The notes: generated by a model not told the origin, from the sequence alone. A stretch of 59,457 nt of DNA from CAVZMO01 sp963776195 (GCA_963776195.1 CAVZMO010000054.1:1-59457); one strand, 5' to 3'. Positions 45,715-55,870 are shown, counted from the first letter of the stretch. Made by a program: numbers and translations.

Positions 45715-47506
45715 GAAAACAAAAAAATTCGTAGACTTCGTTGCGGATAGAGGGAAAATAATAAACAAAGATCTGTACAGGAATTTAGTCGAAAATACGG
45801 ATGATCCTATTCAGACCATTGCGCCGGATGGACGGTTTTTATATGTCAATCGTGCCTGGTCGAAAACTCTCGGATACAAACGGGAAGAAATGGAGAATCT
45901 TACCCTGTTGGACATCGTTCATCCCGACAGCATTACTCATTTCAGCGCACTCCTCAAGAGTTTACTCTCAGGACGAAGGCCGGTGAAAGGCGAAGCCGGG
46001 CTCATTACGAAGAGCGGACAAAAGATGGTGGTTGAAGTGAGCGCCCATACAGAATTCATAGACGGCAAGCCGGCGTACATACAATGCATTCTACGTGACG
46101 TTTCGGAGCGCACATTGATGGAAAAGGCCCTGAGGGAGAGTGAAAAGAAATACGTTGACCTGTACCAGAACGCCCCTGATGGCTATCACTCCATAGGACC
46201 TGACGGGACTATTCTCGAAGTCAATGACACATGGGTCAGGATGCTCGGCTATGAGCGAAAAGAAGTTATTCGCAGGATGAAAATTACCGATATCATTGAA
46301 GACCGCGGCCAGCAAATTTTCCGGGAAACCTTTGCTGATCTCAAAAAAAAGGGGTCATCCGAGCATGTGGAATATTCATTGAGAAAGAAAGACGGTTCTC
46401 TCCTTCCTGTTTTAATCAATGCCACCGTTATTTATGACGAAAAGGGAAACTTCCTCCAAAGCAGAACGATTGTAAGGGACATCAGTACCAGAGTGGATTA
46501 TCGGAACAGGCTCCAGCAGGCGTTGAGCGAATGGAGGATAACATTCGACTCCATGCCCTATGGAGTCGTGCTGATAGACAAGGATCTTAATATTATGAGG
46601 GTAAATCAATATATTCAGACGCTTTACGGTATGCCGTTTGAGCATATTGTGGGCAAGAAATATCATGAATTGGTTTACCATAACAACGGGCCTATTGACG
46701 ATTGTCCCTTGATCGGGTCGATTGACAACTGCTGCACAAAGACCTTTGAGTTTTATGATGTGACTCTGAAAAGGTTCTTTATGCTGCAGGCAACGCCTGT
46801 TCCCGGTAAGGAAGGTTTAGTGAAGAGCAGTGTGCTGGCACTTGTTGATATAACGGAAATCAAGGACAAGGAAAAACGGCTCACCGACAGCCGGGATGCA
46901 TTTTTCAATATGCTCAAAGAACTGGATTTTTCCTACAGGGAATTGAAAGGACTTTTTGAAGGTCTTGTCCATTCCTTTGTTAACGCAATAGATGCAAAAA
47001 GTCCCTGGACCAAAGGACACTCGGAACGCGTTACCAATTATGCAGTAGCCGTAGCAAAGGAGATGGGGGTTGATAATGAAGATATCGAAACGCTCAGGAT
47101 AGCTTCTCTCCTTCATGACATAGGGAAGATAGGGACGTATGACGTGATCCTCGATAAACCTAAAAGCCTTTCGCACGAAGAATTTAATCTTATTAATCTG
47201 CACCCCGTGCGAGGAGAGGAGATTCTCAGGCCGATAAAGCAATTGGAACACCTTCTTCCCGTGATCCGGCATCACCACGAGAGGATAGACGGGATGGGTT
47301 ACCCGGACGGACTTAAAGGCGAAGAGATACCACTACTTTCGAAGATACTTTGTGTTGCCGACTCCTATGATTCTATGACCTCTGACAGGCCGTACAGACC
47401 AGCGGGTGTTCAAGGATATGCCGTAGCCGAATTGAAGAGATGCAGTGGTTCACAGTTTGATGCTGTTGCGGTGGAGGCTTTTTTGAGAGTCCTCGAAAGA
47501 AAGTAG
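45707..47506 (+). CDS. Triple-PAS HD-GYP phosphodiesterase
   Basis: This likely degrades cyclic di-GMP in response to a sensed signal. Three PAS regions (about residues 22-140, 150-270, 285-400) lead into an HD-GYP domain with LLHDIGKIGTYD near residue 470, HHHERIDGMGYPDG near residue 523, and DSYDSMTSDRPYR. All core metal and GYP residues are present. The third PAS holds Cys residues (DDCPLIGSIDNCC). It uses a TTG start at 45707 overlapping the previous PAS gene, so the two are coupled and probably act together. Confidence 0.9.
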   Translation: MIKKTKKFVDFVADRGKIINKDLYRNLVENTDDPIQTIAPDGRFLYVNRAWSKTLGYKREEMENLTLLDIVHPDSITHFSALLKSLLSGRRPVKGEAGLITKSGQKMVVEVSAHTEFIDGKPAYIQCILRDVSERTLMEKALRESEKKYVDLYQNAPDGYHSIGPDGTILEVNDTWVRMLGYERKEVIRRMKITDIIEDRGQQIFRETFADLKKKGSSEHVEYSLRKKDGSLLPVLINATVIYDEKGNFLQSRTIVRDISTRVDYRNRLQQALSEWRITFDSMPYGVVLIDKDLNIMRVNQYIQTLYGMPFEHIVGKKYHELVYHNNGPIDDCPLIGSIDNCCTKTFEFYDVTLKRFFMLQATPVPGKEGLVKSSVLALVDITEIKDKEKRLTDSRDAFFNMLKELDFSYRELKGLFEGLVHSFVNAIDAKSPWTKGHSERVTNYAVAVAKEMGVDNEDIETLRIASLLHDIGKIGTYDVILDKPKSLSHEEFNLINLHPVRGEEILRPIKQLEHLLPVIRHHHERIDGMGYPDGLKGEEIPLLSKILCVADSYDSMTSDRPYRPAGVQGYAVAELKRCSGSQFDAVAVEAFLRVLERK

Positions 47507-47511
47507 TGCGT

Positions 47512-47970
47512 CTACGCGACCTCGAAGATGAACTCTATTTCCAACGGGGAGTGCATAGGGAGGATGTATACTCCGACTGCAGCACGGGCGTGTGTGCCGG
47601 CTTTGCCGAAGATATCGAATAATAAATCGGAGGCTGCGTTCAAAACCTTAGGCTGTTCTGCAAAATCGGGCGCCGATGCAATATACCCGGTGATTTTAAC
47701 GCAACGCTGAACCTTGTCAAGACTTCCTATATGTGCTTTTAAAACGGCCAACGCATTGATTGTTGCCTTCCTTGCATCCTCCTTCGCCTCATCAATGGTG
47801 ACATTCTCACCGACTCTGCCGGTTCTTGCAAGTGTTCCATTTCTGATCGGAAGTATTCCGCTCAGAAATACCAGTTGACCCGTCTGAACGCACGGCACAT
47901 AAGAGCCCAGCGGTTTCGGCGCATCAGGAAGATCGATGCCCAGTTCTTTCAGTTTTTCTTCGGGTGACAT
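47512..47970 (-). CDS. RidA/YjgF family imine deaminase
   Basis: This protein of 152 residues likely hydrolyses reactive enamine/imine intermediates from amino-acid metabolism. It has VFLSGILPIRNG, then a C-terminal THARAAVGVYILP holding the catalytic Arg, and a final EIEFIFEVA. It fits the longer RidA-like subgroup (YjgH/Rid family). It lies six bases after leuC, so it is in the same transcript and may protect branched-chain amino-acid synthesis, where such imines arise. Confidence 0.92.
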   Translation of the reverse strand: MSPEEKLKELGIDLPDAPKPLGSYVPCVQTGQLVFLSGILPIRNGTLARTGRVGENVTIDEAKEDARKATINALAVLKAHIGSLDKVQRCVKITGYIASAPDFAEQPKVLNAASDLLFDIFGKAGTHARAAVGVYILPMHSPLEIEFIFEVA

Positions 47971-47976
47971 GTATTT

Positions 47977-49236
47977 TTATAACCCCAATTCCTCTGGTGT
48001 TCCGATTCTTCCGAACACTGCGGAAGCCGCTGCAACAGCCGGATTGGACAGGTAAACCTCGCTTTCGGGATGTCCCATCCTGCCGACAAAGTTTCTGTTT
48101 GTTGTCGCCAATGCCCTTTCGCCTTTGGCGAGTATACCCATGTGTCCCCCAAGGCACGGACCGCAGGTCGGTGTGGACACCACTGCCTCGGCTTCTATAA
48201 AAATGTCGAGAAGTTTTTCTTTCATTGCCTGCCGGTAAATCCTTTGCGTTGCCGGTATCACGATCATCCTGACATTAGGATTCACTTTCCTCCCTTTTAT
48301 GACCGCCGCAGCTTCCCTTAAATCTTCAAGACGGCCGTTTGTACAGGAGCCGATAACGATCTGGTCGATAGTAATATCGGACAGCTCGGCAGCGGGCCTT
48401 GTGTTAGACGGAAGATGCGGACACGATACGGTCAACGGAATCCCTGAACAGTCGTATTCACGGGTTTCAACATAACGTGCGCTTCTGTCGGATTTATAAA
48501 AAACCGGGGGCCTTTTTGCCCTGTTTTTTGCATAGGACTTCGTTATTCTGTCAGGGACAATGATTCCATTCTTCCCTCCGGCCTCAATAGCCATATTGCA
48601 CATGGTCAGCCTCCCGTACATCGGGAGGTTCTTTACCGTTTCTCCTTCAAATTCCATAGCCCGGTAGAGCGCTCCGTCAACCCCTATGTCTCCGATCGTA
48701 TGAAGAATCAAATCCTTGCCGCCCACCCATTTATTGAGTTTCCCGAAGTATACGAATTTCATCGATTCGGGCACCTTAAACCAGCATTCCCCTGTCGCCA
48801 TGGCGGCGGCTACGTCCGTAGAACCGACTCCCGTCGAGAATGCGCCAAGGGCGCCGTACGTGCATGTGTGGCTGTCCGCACCGATGACCAGATCTCCCGG
48901 AACAACAAGCCCCTCTTCAGGGAGAAGGGCGTGCTCAATACCCATCCTCCCGACCTCAAAATAAAGGCCGAGACGGTATTCTCTGGAAAACTCTCTGAGC
49001 AATTTACATTGTTCTGCGGCCTTGATATCTTTCTGCGGGGCAAAATGGTCGGGGATCAGGGCAACCCTGTTTTTGTCAAAGACGCCCTTTGAACCGATCT
49101 TCTTAAATTCGGATATCGCAATGGGAGCGGTTATATCATTGGCAAGGACAAGGTCAACCTTCGCATTTATCAATTCACCCGGTGAAACCTCTTTTTTGCC
49201 TGAATGGACGGCGAGAATCTTCTCGGTAATTGTCAT
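47977..49236 (-). CDS. leuC: 3-isopropylmalate dehydratase large subunit (or homoaconitase-type)
   Basis: This aconitase-family 4Fe-4S enzyme isomerises 2- to 3-isopropylmalate in leucine synthesis. The 419-residue product has IGADSHTCTYGALGAFSTG, VIGSCTNGRLEDLREAA with one cluster Cys, and TCGPCLGGHMGILA with two more. The length fits the short archaeal/bacterial LeuC2/HacA type. The small subunit leuD is not adjacent. The start has an AGGAGG site six to eight bases upstream. Confidence 0.93.
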   Translation of the reverse strand: MTITEKILAVHSGKKEVSPGELINAKVDLVLANDITAPIAISEFKKIGSKGVFDKNRVALIPDHFAPQKDIKAAEQCKLLREFSREYRLGLYFEVGRMGIEHALLPEEGLVVPGDLVIGADSHTCTYGALGAFSTGVGSTDVAAAMATGECWFKVPESMKFVYFGKLNKWVGGKDLILHTIGDIGVDGALYRAMEFEGETVKNLPMYGRLTMCNMAIEAGGKNGIIVPDRITKSYAKNRAKRPPVFYKSDRSARYVETREYDCSGIPLTVSCPHLPSNTRPAAELSDITIDQIVIGSCTNGRLEDLREAAAVIKGRKVNPNVRMIVIPATQRIYRQAMKEKLLDIFIEAEAVVSTPTCGPCLGGHMGILAKGERALATTNRNFVGRMGHPESEVYLSNPAVAAASAVFGRIGTPEELGL

Positions 49237-49451
49237 ATATTATCCTCCTGTTCAGCTTGATATTATACCTGAGTTATTCATCTCACAGCTATACCCCTTT
49301 AGGAGAGAGGGATTTGAGAAATAGCATTTTTCTCTGAATCCGGACTTAGTGGGGGATACGGTAGCATGCTGTCTATCTCTAAGAAAATGTGATCCGAATC
49401 ATCGCACTTCAATGCACGGAGGGGTATACTTTATTTCATGATAGGTGATGT

Positions 49452-50259
49452 ATGTCAATAAAAACCGCTCAGTTGACTTTTCTCATGCTCGTTTTTCTCC
49501 TGCTGAGGTCCTCCATAACCTATTGTGAGTTAAAGGATAAGAGAGAAGGCGCCCCTGAGGTGCGTGTCCCGATCCTGCTTTATCATCGCTTTGGGCCTGT
49601 GGCATCCGACAGCATGACCGTTACCACTGCTGTTTTCAAATCACACCTGGAATACCTTAAGAAGAAAGGATTTACCAGTAATTCCTCTCAGACAGTTGGT
49701 CGATTACTATCTGCAGAGGGGGGACCCTCCACCGCCGCGGTCTGTGGTGATCGTAGCTGACGACGCTCACAGATCCGTTTACACGGAGATGCTCCCGCTC
49801 GTGAAGCAATATCACATCCCGGTGACACTTTTCATCTACCCTTCGGCAATATCCAACGCCTCCTATGCCATGACATGGGAAGAATTGCGGGAGGTCAAGA
49901 AGACCGCTCTCTTCGATCTCCAGAGTCACACTTATTGGCATCCGAACTTCAAAAAGGAGAAAAAGAGGTTGTCGGCGGCTGAGTACGAAAAGTTTGTAGA
50001 GATGCAGATGAGGAAGTCCAAGGGCAGGCTGGAGAAAGAACTTGACATCAAGGCGGACATGCTGGCATGGCCCTTTGGAATTTACGACAGTGATCTCATA
50101 AAGCACGCGGCGGACGCAGGCTATAGAGCTGCCTTTACGATCGAGAGGAAAAGCGCGGGCGGCAGGGACAATATCATGGCGATCCCCCGTTACCTTATGA
50201 CGGACTCTGATAAAGGGAAGGCGTTTGAGATGATCCTGGGACAACCCCAGGGACGATAG
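49452..50259 (+). CDS. Polysaccharide deacetylase (frameshift near 49674)
   Basis: A signal peptide (residues about 1-26) and VPILLYHRFG in the first frame continue, after a single-base change near 49674, in the next frame as PVIPLRQLVDYY, VVIVADDAHRSVYTEMLP and LFDLQSHTYWHPNF, ending at 50259. Together they form a CE4 (NodB-like) enzyme of about 268 residues that removes acetyl groups from an exported polysaccharide or peptidoglycan. The catalytic DD and HxxxH pair are present. A one-base correction restores the reading, so a consensus error is likely. The next gene starts 40 bases on, with a strong ribosome site. Confidence 0.8.
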
Positions 50260-50298
50260 GGTTAACAATGTTTTTGATAGGGAGGTAAAGCGGGAAAA

Positions 50299-51609
50299 AT
50301 GAGAAGGATCTGGCTTCGCAGTCTCTTATGCGTAATGTTCTTGTTCACCTTCTTTTCGGTATGGGCATCCGCGTCTGACTATACCAGCGGCCGGGTTCTG
50401 GATTATGTGACGCGAAAGCCGATTGAGGGCGCGACGGTGACCGGGAACAATGAGGTCGTCCATACCGACAGTAATGGCATGTTTGTGATAAGAAACGCTT
50501 CCAATAGGATCGGTATCCGGGCCTGTGGATACGCGAGGGGAGAGCAGGTTCTTCCGTCGCTCCCGGTCAAGACCCCCGTCACTATTTATCTCCGACCTTT
50601 CGTCCCGAAGGCCCTTTATCTTACGTACTACGGAATAGGAAGCAAGACGCTGCGTGAATCGGCGCTGACCCTGGCGAAGGATACGGAGATCAATTCGCTT
50701 GTCATAGATGTAAAGGGTGACAAGGGTGTGATCACCTACAAAAGCTCCATCCCTCTTGCGTCGGAGATAGGCGCCCAAAAGCTCGTTATCATTAAGGATA
50801 TAAAGGGTTTGATACAGTCCTTGAGGGAAAAGGGGATTTACACTGTCGCACGGATCGTTGTGTTTAAGGACAATGTTTTCGGTACGGCGCGGTCTGACCT
50901 CACAGTAAGGACCCAGGACGGCAAGATATTTCGTGACAGGGAAAACCTTATCTGGGTAGACCCCTCGAGGAGGGAAATATGGGATTACAACATCAACATT
51001 GCTATCGAGGCAGCACAGAACGGGTTTGATGAGATACAGTTCGACTATGTCCGCTTCCCCGACAAAAAGGGGTTGAGGTTCTCCGTTCCTAACACAGAGG
51101 AAAACAGGGTAAAATACATTTCGGGTTTCCTCCGCGAAGCGAAGAAGAAATTGGCGCCCTATAACGTCTTCGTTGCCGCGGATGTCTTCGGTTATGTGTC
51201 ATGGAACCTCAACGACACCCAAATCGGACAGAAGATCGAGCAGGTTGCTTCCTGTGTCGATTATATATCCCTCATGCTCTACCCGTCAGGATTTCAGTTC
51301 GGCATTCCGGGATACAGAAACCCGGTTGCGCACCCGTACGAGATCGTCTCTTTATCGCTGAAGAAAGCCCGCGCGCGCACCAATATTCCGGCCAACCGTT
51401 TTAGGCCGTGGCTCCAGGCGTTCAGGGATTATGCGTTCGACAGAAGGCATTTCTACGGTCCCGAGATAAGAAGTCAGATAAAGGCTGCCGACGAGTTCGG
51501 CTCCGGCGGCTGGATGCTCTGGAACCCAAGGAACGTTTACAAAGCCGACGGCTTGAAAAAAGAGCCGGTTTCGAAAAATAATACAAGGCAGGATGGCTCG
51601 ACGGGCTGA
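50299..51609 (+). CDS. Putative glycoside hydrolase (DUF4015/GHL13-like), exported
   Basis: A signal peptide (residues about 1-26) is followed by a carboxypeptidase-regulatory-like Ig fold (SGRVLDYVTRKPIEGATVTG). The main TIM-barrel domain has VIDVKGDKGVITYKS, the catalytic-type strand FDEIQFDYVRFPD (near residue 253), a VAADVFGYV strand and a C-terminal RPWLQAFRDY and GWMLWNPRN. The family is annotated as a putative glycoside hydrolase acting on exopolysaccharide; substrate unknown. AGGGAGG site upstream. It overlaps the following gene by 17 bases. Confidence 0.85.
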   Translation: MRRIWLRSLLCVMFLFTFFSVWASASDYTSGRVLDYVTRKPIEGATVTGNNEVVHTDSNGMFVIRNASNRIGIRACGYARGEQVLPSLPVKTPVTIYLRPFVPKALYLTYYGIGSKTLRESALTLAKDTEINSLVIDVKGDKGVITYKSSIPLASEIGAQKLVIIKDIKGLIQSLREKGIYTVARIVVFKDNVFGTARSDLTVRTQDGKIFRDRENLIWVDPSRREIWDYNINIAIEAAQNGFDEIQFDYVRFPDKKGLRFSVPNTEENRVKYISGFLREAKKKLAPYNVFVAADVFGYVSWNLNDTQIGQKIEQVASCVDYISLMLYPSGFQFGIPGYRNPVAHPYEIVSLSLKKARARTNIPANRFRPWLQAFRDYAFDRRHFYGPEIRSQIKAADEFGSGGWMLWNPRNVYKADGLKKEPVSKNNTRQDGSTG

Positions 51610-52816
51610 GACAAAGGGAATCGTCGCCGGGGGAATGACAATTTTCCCCGTGGTGCTCTGCCTTTTCTGCGGGATCGTTCTGACTATTACACTTCCTGCA
51701 CGTGCTGCTGTTTACCCTACTGAGGGATTATCTGCCAGCCAACTAGAACCCATCGCCGATATTGTTGAAAAGGCGATTCACGACGGCAAGACACCGGGAG
51801 CCGTTGTTCTTGTCGGGAACCAGGGGCGGGTTGTTTACCGGCGGGCCTTCGGATATCGCGCCCTTGAGCCAAAAAAAATACCTATGACCGAAGACACCAT
51901 CTTCGATCTGGCCTCTCTCACCAAAGCTGTCGCAACAACTACCGCAGTTATGCAACTGGCGGAACAGGGAAGGCTGGACATAGAGGCCCCTGTTGTCCGT
52001 TACTGGCCTGCCTTTGGAACAAACGGCAAGGGAAAGATTACGGTGCGTCAGCTCCTCAGCCATTATTCCGGGCTCAGACCCGATCTGAGCCTGACGCCAA
52101 GGTGGTCAGGGCATAAGGATGCCATGGCAAAAATTATCGCGGAGAGGCCTGTTCTTCCTCCGGGTACGGGATTCATTTACAGCGATATCAATTTTGAGGT
52201 TCTTGGTGAGCTTGTCCACATGATCTCCGATCGGCCGCTGGACAATTATTGCGCAGAACATATTTTTAGACTCTTGAGAATGAAGGACACCGGCTTCACG
52301 CCTCCCTTCTCCCTTCTTAATCGCATCGCCCCCACACGGTATCACCTGCGGAAGCCGCTTTGCGGAGAAGCGCACGACCCCTGGTGCCGCAATATGGGCG
52401 GCGTGGCCGGACATGCCGGCCTTTTTTCGACAGCCGATGACCTCTCTATTTTTGCACAAATGCTCTTGAACGGAGGGAGTTATCACGGCACAAAAATACT
52501 CACCTCGGAGACAGTCGACATGATGACCGCGCCCCAGTCGCCACCTGGGAAAAAAGATCTTCGGGGGTTTGGATGGGCTCTGGAAGCGCCTTTTGTCTCT
52601 AATCGCGAAGAACTGCTCCCCGCGGGCGCATACGGACACCTGGGCTACACCGGAACGGCGATATGGATTGATCCGATTACCGACACCTACATAATTGTCC
52701 TGACAAACCGCGTCTATCCGGACGGCAAGGGAGACGTTAGGGAATTGCGCGCACGAATTAAGAAGGTCGTTGCCGATTCGCTCGGGCCGCTTTCGGTCGG
52801 ACAGATTGCTGCATAA
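51593..52816 (+). CDS. Exported beta-lactamase-fold serine hydrolase (AmiE-like)
   Basis: This class C beta-lactamase-like protein of 407 residues has an N-terminal signal/hydrophobic segment (about residues 12-37). The catalytic set is visible: SLTK (SxxK) in FDLASLTKAVATT, the YSD box in IYSDINFEVLGE, and the HLGYTG triad in YGHLGYTGTAIW. In B. subtilis a homologue (AmiE/YbbE) is an N-acetylmuramyl-L-alanine amidase and neighbours namZ, as here. That specific activity is an inference from context. The start lies inside the previous gene. Confidence 0.85.
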   Translation: MARRAETKGIVAGGMTIFPVVLCLFCGIVLTITLPARAAVYPTEGLSASQLEPIADIVEKAIHDGKTPGAVVLVGNQGRVVYRRAFGYRALEPKKIPMTEDTIFDLASLTKAVATTTAVMQLAEQGRLDIEAPVVRYWPAFGTNGKGKITVRQLLSHYSGLRPDLSLTPRWSGHKDAMAKIIAERPVLPPGTGFIYSDINFEVLGELVHMISDRPLDNYCAEHIFRLLRMKDTGFTPPFSLLNRIAPTRYHLRKPLCGEAHDPWCRNMGGVAGHAGLFSTADDLSIFAQMLLNGGSYHGTKILTSETVDMMTAPQSPPGKKDLRGFGWALEAPFVSNREELLPAGAYGHLGYTGTAIWIDPITDTYIIVLTNRVYPDGKGDVRELRARIKKVVADSLGPLSVGQIAA

Positions 52817-52886
52817 ACGGCCCTCACTCGCAGACTTCTACAATGATGCGAAGAAGCAGACCCCGCAGGACTTGCATGGGAAAGTA

Positions 52887-53999
52887 ATGACCGGCATCGA
52901 TATCCTAACAGCCGAAAATTTCTTGTGTCTGAAAGGCCTACGCGTTGGCCTCATCACCAACCATACAGGGCTTGATTCAAAGGGACAGAGTACCGTCGAT
53001 CTGCTCCGGAATGCGCCCGGTGTGAAACTGAAGGCGATCCTCAGCCCGGAACACGGCTTATCCGGCAAGCATGACGGGAAAATGTGCGATAGGGAAGATC
53101 CCGCTGCCGGACTGCCGGTATTCAGCCTTTACAGTGGCGTGAGAAGTCCCACAGAGGAAATGCTCAAGGATCTCGATGCACTGGTCTTCGATATCCAGGA
53201 TGTGGGTGTCCGCTTTTACACCTACATCACCACAATGGGGTATGCGATGGAAGCCGCTGCGAAGAAGGGGATTGTCTTTTATGTCCTTGACAGGCCGAAT
53301 CCCATCAACGCCTCACTGGTGCAGGGACCCGTAATGGATGTTGAGTTAAAATCTTTTACCGGCTATTTCCCGTTGCCCGTACGACACGGTATGACGGCGG
53401 GGGAGCTTGCCGAGATGTTTAATGCAGAGAACAAGATAGGAGTGAAGCTGCATGTTATCAGAATGTCAGGATATAAGCGCTCCGATTGGTTCGACGAGAC
53501 AGGCCTACGGTGGGTTAACCCTTCTCCTAACCTGCGCAGCCTCACGGAGGCCATTCTCTATCCCGGAGTGGCGATGGTCGAGGGCGCAAATATGAGCGTG
53601 GGACGCAGGGACCGACACGCCCTTCGAACTTCTTGGCGCTCCGTGGATTAATGCTGACAAACTCACCGCGCATTTGAACAGCAGAAATATTCGGGGTGTA
53701 AGTTTTGCTCCGGCTGATTTCGAACCGAAGAGCGACATATATAAGAATAAAACATGTCACGGGGTACGGAAACTGACAGGCAAGCACTGGATGCGGCGGC
53801 CATGGGGATTGAAATTGTAGGAGCACTCTACAGGCTCTACCCGAGAGACTTTCAGCTTGATAAAACACTGGACATTATCGGATCACGCAGAGTTTTGCAG
53901 GCCGTCAAGGCAGGTTGGAATTCCCAATCAATTGTGCGTATGTGGCTGGACACGCTTGAACAGTTTCTTAATCTGAGAACGAAATATCTGCTCTATTAG
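52887..53999 (+). CDS. namZ: NamZ-like exo-beta-N-acetylmuramidase, DUF1343 (two frameshifts)
   Basis: The main frame from the ATG at 52887 carries TGIDILTAENF, GLITNHTGLD, LSPEHGLSGKHDG and FDIQDVGVRFYTY, as expected for DUF1343. Near 53601 the frame changes and continues GTDTPFELLGAPWIN, AHLNSRNIRGVSF, then changes again near 53770 to RQALDAAAMGIEIVGALYRL and ends QFLNLRTKYLLY at 53999. Both changes are single-base. Assembled length is about 370 residues. NamZ removes MurNAc from peptidoglycan fragments; pairing with the AmiE-like gene supports muropeptide recycling. The second half may instead be a true decay. Confidence 0.8.
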
Positions 54000-54659
54000 G
54001 TCCCTTCTCGTTTGAAGCGCTTCTCAAAAGGAGGTCGCGGTCTTTAAAAAGCTTCCCAAAATGTGTATTTGATGAAGTAGCTGAGAAAAATCATTTTACG
54101 TCCACCGGAAAACAAAAACGTTTCTAACACCTGCTTATACGCGCCGGGCAAAAATCAAAATCTTTGAAGAGTACATCCGAGACTAAATACGCCGGGATTT
54201 GTGTATAGAGAGTCTTTCAAATCGAAATAAATAGCAGTCCCTTGAAGACCGGTATTTGTTTCTTCCGGGAATAAATGGAAGAAGGCACAAATCTATAGAT
54301 AGCGTTTGTTTCAAACTATACTGCGCTGGTCTCTCGGGGCTCTTTAAGACTGAATCTGAAGAACGTTGGTTATTTGTAACACCTACAAAGTTTCAGAATT
54401 GCTTGACTAAGCAAATTGAGGATTACCAGAAGAAAGCGAGACCAAATTCTACCAGCGAGTATCTTATCTTTTACCGTACAGAAAGACTGCATAAGTATTT
54501 AATCTCAAAAAAGCTAAATTGAGTACGATTCTCAGAAGAAGGCATGTCGAAAAAGATCGCAACTTATACAACGAATTTACAAATATAATTTCATGTGATA
54601 GGATACTTCCCAAGCTTAGTAAGATCACAATAATTTTTCACCTTGGAAGTACGTGAATA
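54000..54659. other. AT-rich gap with one doubtful small ORF
   Basis: These 660 bases contain no recognised gene. An open frame at 54256-54522 (+, 88 codons, ending KYLISKKLN) has mixed protein-like composition but no ribosome site or known motif, so I do not call it. No strong repeat or terminator is seen. Confidence 0.45.
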
Positions 54660-55580
54660 ATGATATTAGGCAAAAGGTTTCTCAACCTCATATGTATCAT
54701 AATCATTGCGGCCACTTTCTTTTCGTTGATTAACTGTGGTGGTGGCCATAACGAGAGTACTCCATCGAACGGGGTGATGACATGGACGGCAAGAACCTCA
54801 GGAACTTCTAATGTACTTGCTGGAGTGACCTATGGCGATGGAACCTTTGTTGCTGTGGGTGATGCAGGTACCATCCTCACATCACGGAACGGGGCTACAT
54901 GGACAGCAAGAACCTCAGGAATTTCTAATTATCTTAGGGCAGTAACCTATGGCAATGGAACCTTTGTTGCTGTGGGTGCTTCTGCTATCCTCACATCACC
55001 GGATGGGGTTACGTGGACAAACAGAACCTCAGGAATTTATAATTATCTGTCTGCAGTAACCTATGGCAATGGAACCTTTGTTGCTGTGGGTGCTTATGCC
55101 ATCCTCACATCACCGGACGGGGCGACATGGACGGCAAGAACCCCAGGAACTTCTAATGTACTTGCTGGAGTGACCTATGGCAATGGAACCTTTGTTGCTG
55201 TGGGTGCTTCTGCTATCCTCACATCACCGGATGGGGTTACGTGGACAAACAGAACCTCAGGAATTTCTAATTATCTTAATGCAGTAACCTATCGCAATGG
55301 CACTTTTGTTGCTGTGGGTAGCGCTGGCAACATCCTCACATCACCGGATGGGGTTACGTGGACAAACAGAACCCCAGGAATTTATAATTATCTGTCTGCA
55401 GTAACCTATGGCAATGGAACCTTTGTTGCTGTGAGTAGCGCTGGCAACATCCTCACATCACCGGATGGGGTTACGTGGACAAACAGAACCTCAGCCTTTT
55501 CTCATTTTAATGCAGTAACCTATGGCAATGGAACCTTTGTTGTTGTGTGTGATACAGGCGCAATTCTTCAGTCAGAATAG
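54660..55580 (+). CDS. Repeat lipoprotein with BNR/propeller-like units
   Basis: A lipoprotein signal ends in the lipobox LINC (Cys about residue 27) before GGGHNEST. The mature part is seven near-identical units of 38-39 residues with the core TWTxRTSG and VTYGNGTFVAVG...ILTSPDG, like the BNR/photosystem II assembly-factor-like propellers. It is probably an outer-membrane or periplasmic surface protein; ligand unknown. Weak ribosome site. An IS110-type element lies just downstream. Confidence 0.85.
   Translation: MILGKRFLNLICIIIIAATFFSLINCGGGHNESTPSNGVMTWTARTSGTSNVLAGVTYGDGTFVAVGDAGTILTSRNGATWTARTSGISNYLRAVTYGNGTFVAVGASAILTSPDGVTWTNRTSGIYNYLSAVTYGNGTFVAVGAYAILTSPDGATWTARTPGTSNVLAGVTYGNGTFVAVGASAILTSPDGVTWTNRTSGISNYLNAVTYRNGTFVAVGSAGNILTSPDGVTWTNRTPGIYNYLSAVTYGNGTFVAVSSAGNILTSPDGVTWTNRTSAFSHFNAVTYGNGTFVVVCDTGAILQSE
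54783..55500 (+). repeat. Seven tandem 114-117 bp units in lipoprotein gene
   Basis: Units begin at about 54783, 54899, 55013, 55127, 55241, 55358 and 55475. A stretch of about 95 bases is identical between 54949-55045 and 55176-55273, evidence of recent copying within the gene. Confidence 0.85.
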
Positions 55581-55763
55581 GTTATGTAATTGTGCACATT
55601 AAGTTTTCAAAATAAATACCAAGAGAAAGTCTCATCTTTGAAAAAACGCCCTTTTATGATTTGACTACTGTTTATACTCAGCACAACATTAAACACCCAT
55701 AATTATGAAACTTATCTTATCGATTCCCATTTGTAAGGTTGTGTTAAAGGGCATAATTTATAA

Positions 55764-55839
55764 ATCCTTCTTTCAGCTTACTATAAGGAAGAAGGATAAG
55801 AAGACATGGCAATTCCAATCTGTTAAAGTTGAATTGGCC
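55764..55839 (+). ncRNA. Two-hairpin leader, bridge-RNA candidate
   Basis: Hairpin 1 pairs ATCCTTCTT (55764-55772) with AAGAAGGAT (55789-55797) around a 16-base loop. Hairpin 2 pairs GGCAATTC (55808-55815) with GAATTGGCC (55831-55839) with one bulged G. Both lie within 110 bases upstream of the transposase start, where IS110-group elements encode the bridge RNA that pairs with donor and target. The assignment is positional and structural; loops were not matched to target DNA. Confidence 0.4.
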
Positions 55840-55870
55840 ACTCAATTTTAAACAGAGAGGAGAAATTACC

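Noticed and set aside
49291..49430. TATACCCCT/AGGGGTATA inverted pair upstream of the deacetylase
   Set aside because: Short and widely spaced; could arise by chance and no regulator motif is recognised.
54256..54522. 88-codon plus-strand open frame
   Set aside because: No ribosome site, no recognised motif and AT-rich surroundings; not enough to call a gene.
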